Assembly: GCF_001422725.1 (NCBI RefSeq)
Contig: NZ_LMMA01000004.1
Location: forward strand, 73,986 to 137,985
DNA: 64,000 bases
DNA from: Flavobacterium sp. Leaf82
GTDB lineage: Bacteria > Bacteroidota > Bacteroidia > Flavobacteriales > Flavobacteriaceae
Direction of reading: 5' to 3'
Numbering within the stretch: position 1 is the stretch's first letter; the number at the start of each line of letters is the position of its first letter. This document shows positions 35,342 through 45,163 of this stretch, piece by piece. Under the pieces are notes generated by a model. The model was not told the DNA's origin and ran no database searches. It saw nothing but the letters and a program-made list of their open reading frames with translations. The translations under genes and the position numbers were made by a program.

Positions 35342-37525
35342 ATGAAAAAAACTTTACTCAGTTTATTACTTATCGCAATTACATTTTCGGCCAAAGCCCA
35401 ATCTTATATGGGATATACTCATGATAATTATGCAGGAGTTCAAAGTGTACTTTTTAATCCGGCTTCTATTGCCGATTCTCGTTTTAAAACCGATATTAAT
35501 CTATTCTCGATCAGCGGTTCAGTAGGAAACGATTTATATGGTGTTAATGTTTTTGATACCTATAAAAAAGGATATGATTTTGACAGTCAGTCTATCATGA
35601 CACCCAAAAACGCTAACAATGCTATCGTGAATTTTGATATCATGGGACCATCTTTTATGTTTAATATTGCTCCTAAACATACTATTGCTGTTTTTACAAG
35701 AGCAAGGTCTGTTACTAATCTTAGAAACATAAATGGTAGCCTTGTAGATCAGGTTAAAGAAGGTCTTGATAAAGCAAATGATTTTAACTTTAATGCAGGA
35801 AATGCAAATGGCGCGTCGAATACATGGGCAGAACTTGGACTTTCGTATGCAGCTGTTTTATACCAAAAAGACCAACATTTTCTTAAAGGAGGTTTAACGG
35901 CAAAATACCTGCAAGGTGGTGTAAACGGATATATTAAAGGAAATGATGTTAATGTTAAATACAACGAAAACACCATAAATCCGGATAAAGGAACACTAAC
36001 CTCAAACGGACAAATTACTGTAGGAACAAGCCAGGATTTTGAAGAAAATGAAGATTATGAATTTGACTCAGCTTCAAGAGGATTTGGTTTTGATTTTGGA
36101 TTAGTGTACGAATGGAGACCTGATTATGATCAATATGATTTAAGCAAGGCAAAACCAGCTGATAATAATTTTAGAGATTTAAATAAATACAAATTACGTT
36201 TTGGTTTATCGGTTACTGATATTGGATCAATCAATTACAAAAACTCAAGACAGGATGTTTATAATGTAAACGGAACTATTACTCAGGAAATGATCAATGA
36301 TGCTGATAATTTCTATGATTTCCTTGATGAACATTATACAAAAACATCTTCGACAAAAGGAATGAAAACGAATTTACCTACGGCACTTCACGCTGATGTA
36401 GATTGGAATATGTACAGAAAATTCTATTTGAATCTTAACGGAGATATCAATATGGTTTCTGCAAACAAACTAAACGGTTACGGAATCGCTGATCGTGTAA
36501 CATTGACGCCTCGTTACGAAACAAGATGGTTTAGTTTCTATGTGCCAATGACATACATGGAATATAGCGGAGTTCAGGTTGGTTCTGGATTAAGAGTTGG
36601 AGCTTTCTTTATTGGTTCTGGTTCTATCCTGACAAATTTAGTTTCGAAAGAATCAAAAGCAGCTGATTTTCATCTTGGGATAAAAATTCCGGTTTACGAA
36701 AAGAAATTCAAAGATACAGACGAAGACGGCGTTATCGATAAAGAAGATGCTTGTAGAAAAGTAGCTGGTCCGGCAGAAAACAAAGGTTGTCCATGGCCGG
36801 ATACAGATAAAGACGGAGTTTTTGATAAAGATGACACTTGTCCTGATGTTGCGGGTCCTGTAGAAAATAAAGGATGTCCTTGGAAAGATTCTGACGGAGA
36901 TACACTGTTAGATAATGTAGATGCTTGTCCTGCAATTGCTGGTCCGGTAGAAAACAAAGGTTGTCCATGGCCGGATACAGACGGAGACGGAGTTCTTGAT
37001 AAAGACGATGCGTGCCCAACTGTTGCAGGTTTAGTAGAAAATAAAGGTTGTCCGGTTTTAGATGCTGACAAAGACGGAGTTCCGGATAATGTTGACGAAT
37101 GTCCGCTAATTGCTGGTCCGGCAGAAAATAAAGGATGCCCTAAAGTAACTAAAGCAACTTTAGAAAAATTAAAAGTAGAAGCTAAATCTATCTTTTTCGT
37201 AACCGGAAAAGCAACATTAAGCGATGCTAAAAAAGGAGTAACTTCAGGAAGACTAGATGCTATTAAAGAAATCCTGAAAAATTATCCAAATGCTAAATTT
37301 GCAATCAACGGACATACAGATAATGTTGGAAATGCAAAAGCAAACCAAAAATTATCTGAAGCCAGAGCAAAAGTTGTTATGGATGCTTTAATCGCAAAAG
37401 GAATAAATCCTGAGAATTTATCTTCACAAGGATTTGGTTCTGCAAAACCGGTTGCAACTAATAAAACTGCTGCAGGAAGAGCAGAAAACAGAAGAACAGA
37501 AATTGTTTACTTAGGTAATTTATAA
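35342..37525 (+). CDS. DUF5723 - TSP3 - OmpA outer-membrane protein
   Basis: 727 residues. A signal peptide (1-19) is followed by a large beta-barrel domain of DUF5723 type (about 20-450; [35 protein letters not shown]). Five thrombospondin type-3-like calcium repeats follow (about 457-600), each reading D-x-D-x-DGV-x-D-x-D-x-C and ending GPAENKGCP. The C-terminal OmpA domain (about 610-725) has [27 protein letters not shown] and [12 protein letters not shown]. It probably spans the outer membrane and clamps peptidoglycan, with the acidic repeats as a Ca-stiffened linker. Confidence 0.92.
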   Translation: MKKTLLSLLLIAITFSAKAQSYMGYTHDNYAGVQSVLFNPASIADSRFKTDINLFSISGSVGNDLYGVNVFDTYKKGYDFDSQSIMTPKNANNAIVNFDIMGPSFMFNIAPKHTIAVFTRARSVTNLRNINGSLVDQVKEGLDKANDFNFNAGNANGASNTWAELGLSYAAVLYQKDQHFLKGGLTAKYLQGGVNGYIKGNDVNVKYNENTINPDKGTLTSNGQITVGTSQDFEENEDYEFDSASRGFGFDFGLVYEWRPDYDQYDLSKAKPADNNFRDLNKYKLRFGLSVTDIGSINYKNSRQDVYNVNGTITQEMINDADNFYDFLDEHYTKTSSTKGMKTNLPTALHADVDWNMYRKFYLNLNGDINMVSANKLNGYGIADRVTLTPRYETRWFSFYVPMTYMEYSGVQVGSGLRVGAFFIGSGSILTNLVSKESKAADFHLGIKIPVYEKKFKDTDEDGVIDKEDACRKVAGPAENKGCPWPDTDKDGVFDKDDTCPDVAGPVENKGCPWKDSDGDTLLDNVDACPAIAGPVENKGCPWPDTDGDGVLDKDDACPTVAGLVENKGCPVLDADKDGVPDNVDECPLIAGPAENKGCPKVTKATLEKLKVEAKSIFFVTGKATLSDAKKGVTSGRLDAIKEILKNYPNAKFAINGHTDNVGNAKANQKLSEARAKVVMDALIAKGINPENLSSQGFGSAKPVATNKTAAGRAENRRTEIVYLGNL
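36711..37143 (+). repeat. Coding tandem repeat (type-3 calcium repeats)
   Basis: Five units of about 84 nt encode D-rich loops ending GPxENKGCP. The units are near-identical at the DNA level (CCGGTAGAAAACAAAGGTTG-like), so unit number could vary by recombination. Confidence 0.7.
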
Positions 37526-37546
37526 GCCTAAACAGAATATAAAACT

Positions 37547-37576
37547 AAAAAGCCATTCGTAATTGAATGGCTTTTT
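37547..37576 (+). terminator. Rho-independent terminator of the OmpA gene
   Basis: Stem AAAAAGCCATTC/GAATGGCTTTTT with a 6-nt loop, ending two bases before the pyrF -7 box. Confidence 0.85.
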
Positions 37577-37577
37577 T

Positions 37578-37585
37578 TATTTTTG
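37578..37585 (+). promoter_or_regulatory. -7 box TATTTTTG of pyrF
   Basis: TAnnTTTG match 55 bp before the pyrF ATG at 37641. It supports the later start, since the upstream ATG at 37563 lies before the promoter. Confidence 0.5.
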
Positions 37586-37640
37586 CGTACTTCTAAAAAA
37601 GAATTACTACCGATGTATTAGAAGAATTAAAAAATCACGA

Positions 37641-38459
37641 ATGACAACACAACAACTACACGAACAAATCCTTTCGAAAAAATCATTTTTATGCGTTGGA
37701 TTAGATCCCGATCTAACCAAAATTCCACCTCATTTATTAGAAACCGAAGATCCTATTTTCGAATTTAATAAAGCCATAATCGATGCGACACACGATCTTG
37801 CAGTAGGTTACAAGCCTAATACCGCTTTTTTTGAGGCATACGGAATAAAAGGATGGATGTCTTTGCAAAAAACGATCAACTATATCAACGAGAATTTCCC
37901 TGAGATTTTTACCATTGCAGATGCAAAACGCGGTGATATAGGCAATACTTCGAGCATGTATGCGAAAGCTTTTTTTGAAGATTTGAATTTTGATAGTGTA
38001 ACCGTTGCGCCTTATATGGGAAAAGATTCGGTAGAACCGTTTTTAGCTTTCGAAAATAAACATACTATAATGTTAGCTTTGACTTCAAACGAAGGTGCTT
38101 TTGATTTTCAGACATTAACAACAAACGGAAAAGAATTATACAAACAAGTTCTGGAAACCTCTAAAACTTGGAAAAACAGCCATAATCTAATGTATGTGGT
38201 TGGTGCAACAAAAGCAGAATATTTTGCTGATATCAGAAAAATTGTTCCGGATAGTTTTTTATTAGTTCCTGGAATTGGCGCTCAGGGCGGAAGTCTGTCT
38301 GAAGTTTGCAAATACGGAATGAATGATAAAGTGGGTTTATTAGTAAACTCTGCAAGAGCAATTATCTATGCCTCAAAAGGAACTGATTTCGCAGAAAAGG
38401 CGAGGGAAGAAGCTTTGAAAGTACAACAGGAAATGGAAGAGATTCTGGCTAATAAATAA
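37641..38459 (+). CDS. pyrF: Orotidine 5'-phosphate decarboxylase
   Basis: 272 residues from the ATG at 37641 (MTTQQLHEQ). A frame 26 codons longer starts inside the upstream terminator and adds an unrelated piece. It has [33 protein letters not shown] and the active site [21 protein letters not shown], with the D-x-K-x-x-D catalytic set. The size and motifs place it in the type-2 PyrF group. It makes UMP, the last step of pyrimidine biosynthesis. Confidence 0.95.
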   Translation: MTTQQLHEQILSKKSFLCVGLDPDLTKIPPHLLETEDPIFEFNKAIIDATHDLAVGYKPNTAFFEAYGIKGWMSLQKTINYINENFPEIFTIADAKRGDIGNTSSMYAKAFFEDLNFDSVTVAPYMGKDSVEPFLAFENKHTIMLALTSNEGAFDFQTLTTNGKELYKQVLETSKTWKNSHNLMYVVGATKAEYFADIRKIVPDSFLLVPGIGAQGGSLSEVCKYGMNDKVGLLVNSARAIIYASKGTDFAEKAREEALKVQQEMEEILANK

Positions 38460-38486
38460 AGTTTACAGTCTCATTACTTTACTTTG

Positions 38487-38720
38487 AACATAGTTTTACC
38501 GCAAAGTTCGCTAAGTTTTTTCGCAAAGATTTTTTAATCGATATCTAATAAGTAGTCAAAGTTCACAAAATTTTACGAATAGCTTTGCGAAAACTTTGTG
38601 TCCTTTGCGAAAAAACTTAGCGAACTTTGCGGTAAAATCAGCACAAAGCTTAGCGAACTTTGCGAAAAAACTTTGCGCTCTTTGCGGTAAAATCAACACA
38701 ATCAAACAACCTGAAACCTG
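38487..38720. repeat. Degenerate 'ACTTTGCGAA / TTTGCGGTAAAA' repeats
   Basis: Copies of ACTTTGCGGTAAAAT, CGCAAAGTTCGCTAAG, TTAGCGAACTTTGCG and CTTTGCGAAAAAACTT in both orientations cover 38487-38690, then CCTGAAACCTGAAACAAA just before the next ATG. The same words recur at 41740-42150 and 44150-44200. Confidence 0.8.
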
Positions 38721-38730
38721 AAACAAAAAA

Positions 38731-39531
38731 ATGAAACAATTCTCAGATCAACTCGGCACTTTACATTCTTTTGAGACGACTCCTAAACGTATTATTTCGT
38801 TGGTGCCTTCTCAAACCGAATTGCTTTATGATCTGGGATTAGAAGATAAAATTATCGGAATCACTAAGTTTTGTGTACATCCGTATCATTTTAAATCAAC
38901 TAAAAAAATGGTTGGCGGAACTAAGAAAATTCATTTTGAAAAAATAAAACTGCTTCAGCCGGATATTATCATTTGTAATAAAGAAGAAAACACACCAGAA
39001 ATTGTCGAACAATTAAGTGTCATTTGTCCGGTTTGGGTAACGAATATTGTTACAATAGAAGATAATTTTCAGATGATTTCAGATTTTGGTCAGCTTTTTA
39101 ATTGCAGAACCGAATCGCAAAAATGGAATAACAAATTGGCTTTCGCTTTAAGCGATTTCAAAAAATATATGGCAGATATTCCTGTAAAGAAAGCGGCATA
39201 TTTTATCTGGAAAAATCCATTTATGGTCGCTGGAAATGATACTTATATAAATGAATTATTAAAATTAAATCATTTCTCGAATATCTACCAGGACAAAGGA
39301 CGTTATCCCGAAGTCGAAATAAAAAAAATGCGTATCGAAGGCGATCCTGATATTGTCTTTCTTTCATCAGAACCTTATCCTTTTAAGGAAGAAGACGCTT
39401 TTGAAATAGGACGTTTTACGCATCACGCCAAAACGATCTTTGTTGACGGCGAAATGTTCTCCTGGCACGGGAGCAGATTACTTAAAGCATTTAGTTACTT
39501 TAAAATACTGCACGAACGATTAAAGGATTAA
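38731..39531 (+). CDS. BtuF-like substrate-binding protein without signal peptide
   Basis: 266 residues of the helical-backbone metal/cobalamin-binding family: RIISLVPSQTELLYDLGLEDKIIGITKFCVHP, LQPDIIICNKEEN and a long C-terminal helix region ..GDPDIVFLSSEPYPF, MFSWHGSRLLKAF. The N-terminus MKQFSDQLGTLHSFETT has no signal peptide or lipobox, and no ABC permease gene is near. It could work in the cytoplasm, or take part in cobalamin handling. The downstream AraC gene converges and overlaps its last 4 bases. Confidence 0.8.
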   Translation: MKQFSDQLGTLHSFETTPKRIISLVPSQTELLYDLGLEDKIIGITKFCVHPYHFKSTKKMVGGTKKIHFEKIKLLQPDIIICNKEENTPEIVEQLSVICPVWVTNIVTIEDNFQMISDFGQLFNCRTESQKWNNKLAFALSDFKKYMADIPVKKAAYFIWKNPFMVAGNDTYINELLKLNHFSNIYQDKGRYPEVEIKKMRIEGDPDIVFLSSEPYPFKEEDAFEIGRFTHHAKTIFVDGEMFSWHGSRLLKAFSYFKILHERLKD

Positions 39532-40448
39532 TTAAAAGAACTTCTAAATTCTAAAGGCGAAAAATTGGTTTTACTTTTAAATAATTTATTAAACGATTGC
39601 GGATATTCAAAGCCCAATTGATAAGCCGTTTCACTAACACTTAATGAAGTAGTCGATAGTAATTCTTTTGCTTTTTCAATGATTTTATTATGAATGTGAT
39701 GCTGTGTACTTTGTCCCGTTAAAGAACGAAGCATATCACTTAGATAATTAGCAGAAACGTTCAACTCATCCGAAATATATGCTACTGTAGGCAATCCGAA
39801 TTGTTGCACTTTATCACCTTCAAAATAATCAGACAACAACGTTTCTAACTTAGTTAAAAGCGTATGATTGGCACTTTTTCTCGTTAGAAACTGTCGGTTA
39901 TAAAACCTGTTACAATAATTAAGCAGCAATTCTATATGCGAAATCATTACATCCTGACTAAAAGCATCAATTGATGAAAGATATTCTTGTTCAATATTTT
40001 TCATGATTCCCGTAATCATAATTTCTTCTTTGTCAGAAAGATGCAGCGCTTCATTAACAGAGTAAGCAAAATAACCAAAATCTTTGATGTTTTTGGCTAA
40101 AGCATAATTCTGGATAAAATCAGGATGTATGACCAACATTGCACCATAAACTGCAGAATCAACAGAGACTTCTGTAGATATTACTTGTCCGGGCGACATA
40201 AAAGTCATGACACCTTCATCAAAGTCATAATAATTTTGTCCATATTTCATTTTTCCTGTAAAACCTTTCTTGATACAAACCGTATAAAAATCGTAGACAA
40301 CACTTTTTAGATTGTCATCAAAATGGCACGTTATATTGCTTAAATCTACAAAACTTACTAACGGATGTTCCGGTTTTGGAATTTTTAATAAAGCATGTAA
40401 TTCAGAAACAGAGTGAATGGTATAAGGAGTTTGGGCTTCTTTTTTCAT
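39528..40448 (-). CDS. AraC-family regulator (cupin type)
   Basis: 306 residues: a N-terminal cupin-like half (SFVDLSNITCHFDDNLKSVVYDFYTVCIKKGFTG, FDEGVMTFMSPGQV) and a C-terminal HTH pair (VAYISDELNVSANYLSDMLRSLTGQSTQHHIHNKIIEKAKELL, SVSETAYQLGFEYPQSFNKLFKSKTNFSPLEFRSSFN). It lies 141 bp after the aldo/keto reductase gene on the same strand and probably controls it. Confidence 0.88.
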   Translation of the reverse strand: MKKEAQTPYTIHSVSELHALLKIPKPEHPLVSFVDLSNITCHFDDNLKSVVYDFYTVCIKKGFTGKMKYGQNYYDFDEGVMTFMSPGQVISTEVSVDSAVYGAMLVIHPDFIQNYALAKNIKDFGYFAYSVNEALHLSDKEEIMITGIMKNIEQEYLSSIDAFSQDVMISHIELLLNYCNRFYNRQFLTRKSANHTLLTKLETLLSDYFEGDKVQQFGLPTVAYISDELNVSANYLSDMLRSLTGQSTQHHIHNKIIEKAKELLSTTSLSVSETAYQLGFEYPQSFNKLFKSKTNFSPLEFRSSFN

Positions 40449-40542
40449 GATAAAATATATAGAATATTTAAGAAATATATAAACAGCAAAGCTTTCGTAA
40501 AGATAACTTTTCTTTTAATTGTTCTTTGCAATAATCTTCGAC

Positions 40543-40580
40543 TTCGCTCAGGAGATTATTATTTTCAGACTGAGCGAAGC
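40543..40580. repeat. Hairpin from the CTTCGCTCAG / CTGAGCGAAG repeat
   Basis: CTTCGCTCAG and CTGAGCGAAG as inverted arms, just after the aldo/keto reductase stop. It is the same repeat family as the block inside icmF at 53337-53366. Confidence 0.65.
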
Positions 40581-40589
40581 CAAAGAATT

Positions 40590-41600
40590 TTATTGATCAA
40601 TACCCGCCATGTTCGCCACATCATATCTTGCACCGGTAATGGTTCCAAGCGGAATAATTTTTTCTAAACGATTCATTTCATCAGTTGATAAAACCATTTG
40701 GGCAGCAGCAATGTTTTGTTCTACATATTTTACACGTTTCGTTCCCGGAATCGATAAAATATTTTTTGAAGCAATCCATGACAGCGCTAATTGCGAAGCT
40801 GTAATTTGCTTTTCATTTGCTAATTTCGTGATTTCATTTACCAGTTCAATATTTTTCTGAAATTGCTCTCCCTGAAAACGTGGAATTGCTTTTCTGAAAT
40901 CATTTTCAGGAAAATCATCAGGACTTTTAATATCTCCGGAAATAAAACCTCTTCCTAGCGGAGAATAAGCCACAAATCCAATTTCTAATTCGTTCAGCGT
41001 ATCTAAAATACCAGCTTCTTCAACACTTCTTTCAAACAAAGAATATTCGGTTTGAACAGCAGTCAAAGGATGAATTTTGTGTGCTTTTCGAATCGTGTCT
41101 GATGAAACTTCGGATAGTCCGATATAACCCACTTTTCCTTCTTTTACCAATTCTGACATTGCAGCAACAGTTTCTTCAATTGGTGTATTAGGATCAAGTC
41201 TGTGTAGATAATATAAATCGATATAATCTGTACCTAAATTTTTCAGGGAACGTTCTACAGCTTTTTTTACATACTCTTTTTTACCGTTAAACTGCCACGT
41301 AAGTTGCTCATTGTCGTCTATTTCATAACCAAACTTAGTTGCAATACTATAGGCGTTTCTATTGCCTTTTATTGCTTTTGCAATTAATCTTTCGTTGTGT
41401 AATGGACCGTACAGATCAGCCGTGTCTAAAAAGTTTCCTCCCAATTCAAGCGAACAGTGAATGGTTGCAATTGCTTCTTTTTCATCTGCTTTGCCATAAA
41501 TATCCATTCCCGCAATTTGGGTCATTCCCATGCATCCCAAACCAATGTTAGGTACAATAAGTCCTTGATTTCCTAATTTAATTTTTTTTATAGCACTCAT
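40590..41600 (-). CDS. Aldo/keto reductase
   Basis: 336 residues, (beta/alpha)8 barrel. Catalytic tetrad in NFLDTADLYGPLHNE (Asp, Tyr), the Lys of SIATKFGYE and His in DLYYLHRLDPNTPIEETV. NADPH-binding end: ALSWIASKNILSIPGTKRVKYVEQNI. It reduces aldehydes or ketones, substrate unknown. YIGLSEVSSDTIRKAH and VAYSPLGRGF place it with the AKR12/13 type. The AraC gene follows on the same strand. Confidence 0.92.
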   Translation of the reverse strand: MSAIKKIKLGNQGLIVPNIGLGCMGMTQIAGMDIYGKADEKEAIATIHCSLELGGNFLDTADLYGPLHNERLIAKAIKGNRNAYSIATKFGYEIDDNEQLTWQFNGKKEYVKKAVERSLKNLGTDYIDLYYLHRLDPNTPIEETVAAMSELVKEGKVGYIGLSEVSSDTIRKAHKIHPLTAVQTEYSLFERSVEEAGILDTLNELEIGFVAYSPLGRGFISGDIKSPDDFPENDFRKAIPRFQGEQFQKNIELVNEITKLANEKQITASQLALSWIASKNILSIPGTKRVKYVEQNIAAAQMVLSTDEMNRLEKIIPLGTITGARYDVANMAGIDQ

Positions 41601-41739
41601 AATTTCTGTTTTAAATAGTTGTTTGAAAATTATAAAGCAAAGATCCGTGAGTATTCCTTTTATAAAGTATCTAAATCTCGTGTAGTTGTATCCAAAATGA
41701 GGAAAGGGGTTTCAGGTTTTCTTTGTTTCAGGTTATGGA

Positions 41740-42150
41740 TTGTGTTGATTTTACCGCAAAGAGCGCAAAGTTTTTTCGCTAAGGACACAAAGGTTATATT
41801 CTATGCTTAAAGTTATTTTATATAGAAAAAGTTCACAAAGTTATACTATGGCTTATGCCAAAGCTTTCTAAACTTTGATCAAACATAATTTAAAAAACTT
41901 TGCGAAACTCTGCGAAAAAACTTTGCGAACTTTGCGGTAAAAATATGCTCATAGTAAAGCAACTTAAAAGCTAGAAAAACCTGAAACAAAATTTAAGATG
42001 TATACTGTACTTGTGCCCAAAGCTTTGTGAACTTTGATTACTTTCAACGATAAATTAAAATCTTAGCGAAACTTTGCGAAAAAACTTTGTGAACTTTGCG
42101 GTAAAATTATGCTCAAAGTAAAGCAACCTGAAACCTGAAACAAAAGAAAA
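41740..42150. repeat. ACTTTGCGAA / CCTGAAAC repeat array
   Basis: Words such as TTTACCGCAAAGAGCGCAAAG, AACTTTGCGAACTC-like, CTTTGCGAACTTTGCGG, and CCTGAAACCTGAAACAAAAG appear repeatedly and inverted. It is the same family as 38487-38720. Confidence 0.78.
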
Positions 42151-42179
42151 CCTGAAACAAAAACTTAATATAAAAAAGA

Positions 42180-42206
42180 ATGCCGGCATCTCGAAGACGC
42201 CGGCAT
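42180..42206 (-). terminator. Orphan GC-rich hairpin with minus-strand T run
   Basis: Stem ATGCCGGCATC/GACGCCGGCAT (one mismatch), followed on the minus strand by TTCTTTTTTATATT. It looks like a terminator for a minus-strand transcript, but no gene lies upstream on that strand before the catalase. Confidence 0.45.
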
Positions 42207-42430
42207 CATTTAACTAACCAAAACCAAAATAATAAATAACCAGTTTATTACACTACAAAGATCCAATATATATGAATGTTTTGCTGTTAAGGTTTTGTTA
42301 TTACTTTGTTGGACATAAGTTAAGATTTATTAATACTTGTTTCTGAGCTTTCTATAACGTTAAATAACTTTTGGTTATTAAAATATAATAACAATCAATT
42401 TTGTTTATGAATATCATAAAGATAAGTTCG

Positions 42431-42438
42431 TATATTTG
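42431..42438 (+). promoter_or_regulatory. -7 box TATATTTG of the catalase gene
   Basis: Exact TAnnTTTG match 23 bp before the ATG at 42462, with a TTTTG at 42399-42403 upstream as a weak -33 candidate. Confidence 0.5.
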
Positions 42439-42461
42439 ATAAAACATTAAAAATCAGCATT

Positions 42462-43955
42462 ATGGATTCAAACAAAAAATTAACAACTGCAACAGGAACT
42501 CCCGTTCCGGACAATCAAAATATACAAACTGCTGGACCACGCGGACCAGTTTTATTACAAGATTTTTGGTTTCTGGAAAAAATGGCGCACTTTGATCGTG
42601 AGGTAATTCCGGAACGAAGAATGCATGCCAAAGGATCTGGAGCTTACGGGACTTTTACTGTAACTCATGATATTACAAAATATACAAGAGCCGATTTGTT
42701 TTCGGAAATTGGTAAAAAAACAGAAATGTTTGTACGCTTTTCAACCGTTGCAGGAGAAAGAGGTGCTGCTGATGCCGAAAGAGATATTCGTGGTTTTGCT
42801 ATGAAATTTTATACAAATGAAGGAAATTGGGATTTGGTAGGTAATAATACACCTGTTTTCTTTTTTCGTGATCCAATGAAATTTCCTGATTTAAATCACG
42901 CAGTAAAACGTGATCCAAGAACCAATTTAAGAAGTGCTGATAACAATTGGGATTTTTGGACTTTATTACCTGAAGCATTACATCAGGTTACAATTGTAAT
43001 GAGTGATCGTGGAATACCAAGATCTTACAGACAAATGCACGGATTTGGAAGTCATACCTTTAGTTTCCTGAATGCTCAAAACGAAAGATATTATGTGAAA
43101 TTTCATTTTGTTTCACAACAAGGAATTGAAAATTTATCTGATGAAGAAGCAGCGTTATTAGTTGGTGGAGACAGAGAAAGTCATCAAAGAGATTTATTTG
43201 ATGCTATTGAAGAAGGAAACTTTCCAAAATGGAAAATGTTTGTTCAAATTATGACCGAAGAACAAGCTGATAATTATCGTTTCCATCCTTTTGATTTGAC
43301 GAAGGTTTGGTTAAAAGGAGATTTTCCTTTAATTCCGGTTGGAGAATTTGAATTAAATAAAAATCCTGAGAACTATTTTGCCGAAGTTGAACAAGCAGCT
43401 TTTAATCCTGCGCATGTACCTCCTGGAATTAGTTTTTCGCCGGATAAAATGTTACAAGCCCGTTTATTCTCTTATGGAGATGCACACAGATACCGTTTAG
43501 GAGTAAACAATTATCAAATTCCGGTAAATTCTTCAAGATGTCCTTATAATACATTCCACAGAGATGGAGCAATGCGTGTTGACGGAAATAATGGCGGACG
43601 TAAACATTACGAACCAAATAGTTTTGGTGAATGGCAGGAACAACCTGAATTTAAAGAACCACCATTAAAATTGCATGGCGATGCGTATGCACATAATTTT
43701 AGAGATGATGATAATGATTATTTCACTCAGCCAGGTTTGTTATTCCGATTATTAACAGATGAGAAAAAACAATTATTATTCAAAAATACTGCAGCACAAG
43801 TAGGAGGGGCGCAAAGATTTATTCAGGTGCGTCACATTAGAAACTGTTACAAAGCTGATCCCGCTTATGGAGCAGGAGTAGCAAATGCATTAGGTCTGAC
43901 AATGGATGAAGTAAATAATTTTTCTGATCCAAGATTGTTGATTGAAGTAAGATAG
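42462..43955 (+). CDS. katA: Haem catalase (clade 3 type)
   Basis: 497 residues. The essential His is in [16 protein letters not shown] (about 55). [27 protein letters not shown] and the [19 protein letters not shown] region follow. The haem Tyr is in [23 protein letters not shown] (about 340). It splits hydrogen peroxide in the cytoplasm. The size fits the small-subunit clade. The own promoter and strong terminator suggest a monocistronic gene. Confidence 0.95.
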   Translation: MDSNKKLTTATGTPVPDNQNIQTAGPRGPVLLQDFWFLEKMAHFDREVIPERRMHAKGSGAYGTFTVTHDITKYTRADLFSEIGKKTEMFVRFSTVAGERGAADAERDIRGFAMKFYTNEGNWDLVGNNTPVFFFRDPMKFPDLNHAVKRDPRTNLRSADNNWDFWTLLPEALHQVTIVMSDRGIPRSYRQMHGFGSHTFSFLNAQNERYYVKFHFVSQQGIENLSDEEAALLVGGDRESHQRDLFDAIEEGNFPKWKMFVQIMTEEQADNYRFHPFDLTKVWLKGDFPLIPVGEFELNKNPENYFAEVEQAAFNPAHVPPGISFSPDKMLQARLFSYGDAHRYRLGVNNYQIPVNSSRCPYNTFHRDGAMRVDGNNGGRKHYEPNSFGEWQEQPEFKEPPLKLHGDAYAHNFRDDDNDYFTQPGLLFRLLTDEKKQLLFKNTAAQVGGAQRFIQVRHIRNCYKADPAYGAGVANALGLTMDEVNNFSDPRLLIEVR

Positions 43956-44023
43956 GTTTTTTTTATAGGTTCAAAGGTTCAGAGCTACAAAGGCTCAAAG
44001 GTTTTCCTTTGATTTTAAATACA

Positions 44024-44055
44024 AAACCCGACAGGTTTCAAAACCTGTCGGGTTT
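44024..44055 (+). terminator. Rho-independent terminator / palindromic repeat
   Basis: Perfect 15-bp stem AAACCCGACAGGTTT/AAACCTGTCGGGTTT with a 2-nt loop, 68 bp after the catalase stop. The sequence is also common as an interspersed palindrome in this bacterial group. Confidence 0.82.
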
Positions 44056-44225
44056 GTTATTTGATATAAATAATAAATTTTCTTTAGTATGAATTTAGAA
44101 AAAGAAGCCAGCGAAAACCCATTTAAATCCACACAATCCGTGGCCAAAAAAAGACAAAGCTTAGCGAACTTAGCGTAATCCTTAGCGCCTTTGCGGTTAA
44201 AAAAAAATTAGCAGTTAAAACATGC

Positions 44226-45080
44226 CTAAGAAAAAACCACAGTCTTATTACTGTAAACCATAGTTTTACGTTCTGCGTGTAATTTTATGGCTCGAGCCAA
44301 AACAATACGTTCCAAATCTCTTCCTTTCATAATAAAATCATCTACAGAATGTATGTGGGAAACACGCGCAATATCCTGCTCAATAATTGGGCCTTCGTCT
44401 AACTCTGCCGTAACATAATGGCTTGTTGCACCAATAATTTTTACACCACGTTTAAAAGCCGAGTGATATGGTTTTGCCCCTGGAAAAGCAGGTAAAAATG
44501 AATGGTGAATATTAATGATCTTATTCTCGTAAAGCGCTATCAAATTTGGTGTAATGATTTGCATATAGCGCGCCAGTACAATAAAATTGATGTGATATCT
44601 TTTTAATAATTCAATTTGTTTTGCTTCTCCTTCTTCCTTATTGTCTTTTGTAAAAGGCACACAATGAAACGGAATATCAAAACGCTCTGCAATAGATCTT
44701 AAATCATTATGGTTACTAATAATTACCGGAATTTCAACATTTAATTCTCCGGCGCTGTAACGTCCTAAAATATCAAATAAGCAATGATCGTATTTAGACA
44801 CAAACAATGCCATTTTTGGTTTTTGTTCCTGATTGTATAAATCCCAGGACATATCAAAATCAGCAGCAATAGTTTGATCAAAATCAGCTTTCAGACCATC
44901 AATAGTAATATTATGATTGGTCAACTCGCATTCTAATCGCATAAAAAATACATTTTGTTCTACATCAACATGTTGGTCTATGTAGGTAATATTTCCTTCT
45001 ACTTTAGCAATAAAAGTTGTCACTGCTGCGATAATTCCTTTTTGGTCTTTACAGTGAATCAGAATGGTTATTTTTTGCAT
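44226..45080 (-). CDS. purU: Formyltetrahydrofolate deformylase
   Basis: 284 residues. A N-terminal ACT-type domain (ITILIHCKDQKGIIAAVTTFIAKVEGNITYIDQHVD) is followed by a formyltransferase domain with IINIHHSFLPAFPGAKPYHSAFKRGVKIIGATSHYVTAELDEGPIIEQD, where the Asn/His/Asp catalytic set is visible. PurU hydrolyses 10-formyl-THF to give formate for purine synthesis and balance one-carbon units. Confidence 0.95.
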   Translation of the reverse strand: MQKITILIHCKDQKGIIAAVTTFIAKVEGNITYIDQHVDVEQNVFFMRLECELTNHNITIDGLKADFDQTIAADFDMSWDLYNQEQKPKMALFVSKYDHCLFDILGRYSAGELNVEIPVIISNHNDLRSIAERFDIPFHCVPFTKDNKEEGEAKQIELLKRYHINFIVLARYMQIITPNLIALYENKIINIHHSFLPAFPGAKPYHSAFKRGVKIIGATSHYVTAELDEGPIIEQDIARVSHIHSVDDFIMKGRDLERIVLARAIKLHAERKTMVYSNKTVVFS

Positions 45081-45112
45081 TTTGGTTTATTGGTTAATCA
45101 GTTAATTGGTTA

Positions 45113-45150
45113 AATTTTTAATCGGTTAAACAATTAACCGATTAAAAATT
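45113..45150 (-). terminator. Hairpin terminator of DUF4197 gene
   Basis: Perfect 17-bp stem AATTTTTAATCGGTTAA and inverse with a 4-nt loop, 14 bp after the DUF4197 stop. Direct 'ATTGGTTAA' words lie on the left, near the purU start. Confidence 0.75.
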
Positions 45151-45163
45151 CAAACCATAAAAG

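Larger units (their letters stand above)
41601..42461. other. Long intergenic region, repeat-filled
   Basis: About 860 bp before the catalase gene. 41740-42150 holds degenerate ACTTTGCGAA and CCTGAAAC repeats in both orientations, 42180-42206 a GC-rich hairpin, and 42431-42438 the catalase -7 box. No gene is supported; a 63-codon open frame at 41619 lies across repeats and is not credible. Confidence 0.7.

Noticed and set aside
36694..37071. Long antisense open frames opposite the OmpA gene
   Set aside because: They are by-products of the repetitive calcium-loop coding sequence; no start site or homology.
37563..37640. N-terminal extension of pyrF
   Set aside because: The extension begins inside the upstream terminator and before the -7 box; MTTQQLHEQ at 37641 is the natural family start.
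41619..41810. 63-codon plus-strand frame before the catalase
   Set aside because: It crosses the interspersed repeats and has no recognisable protein features.
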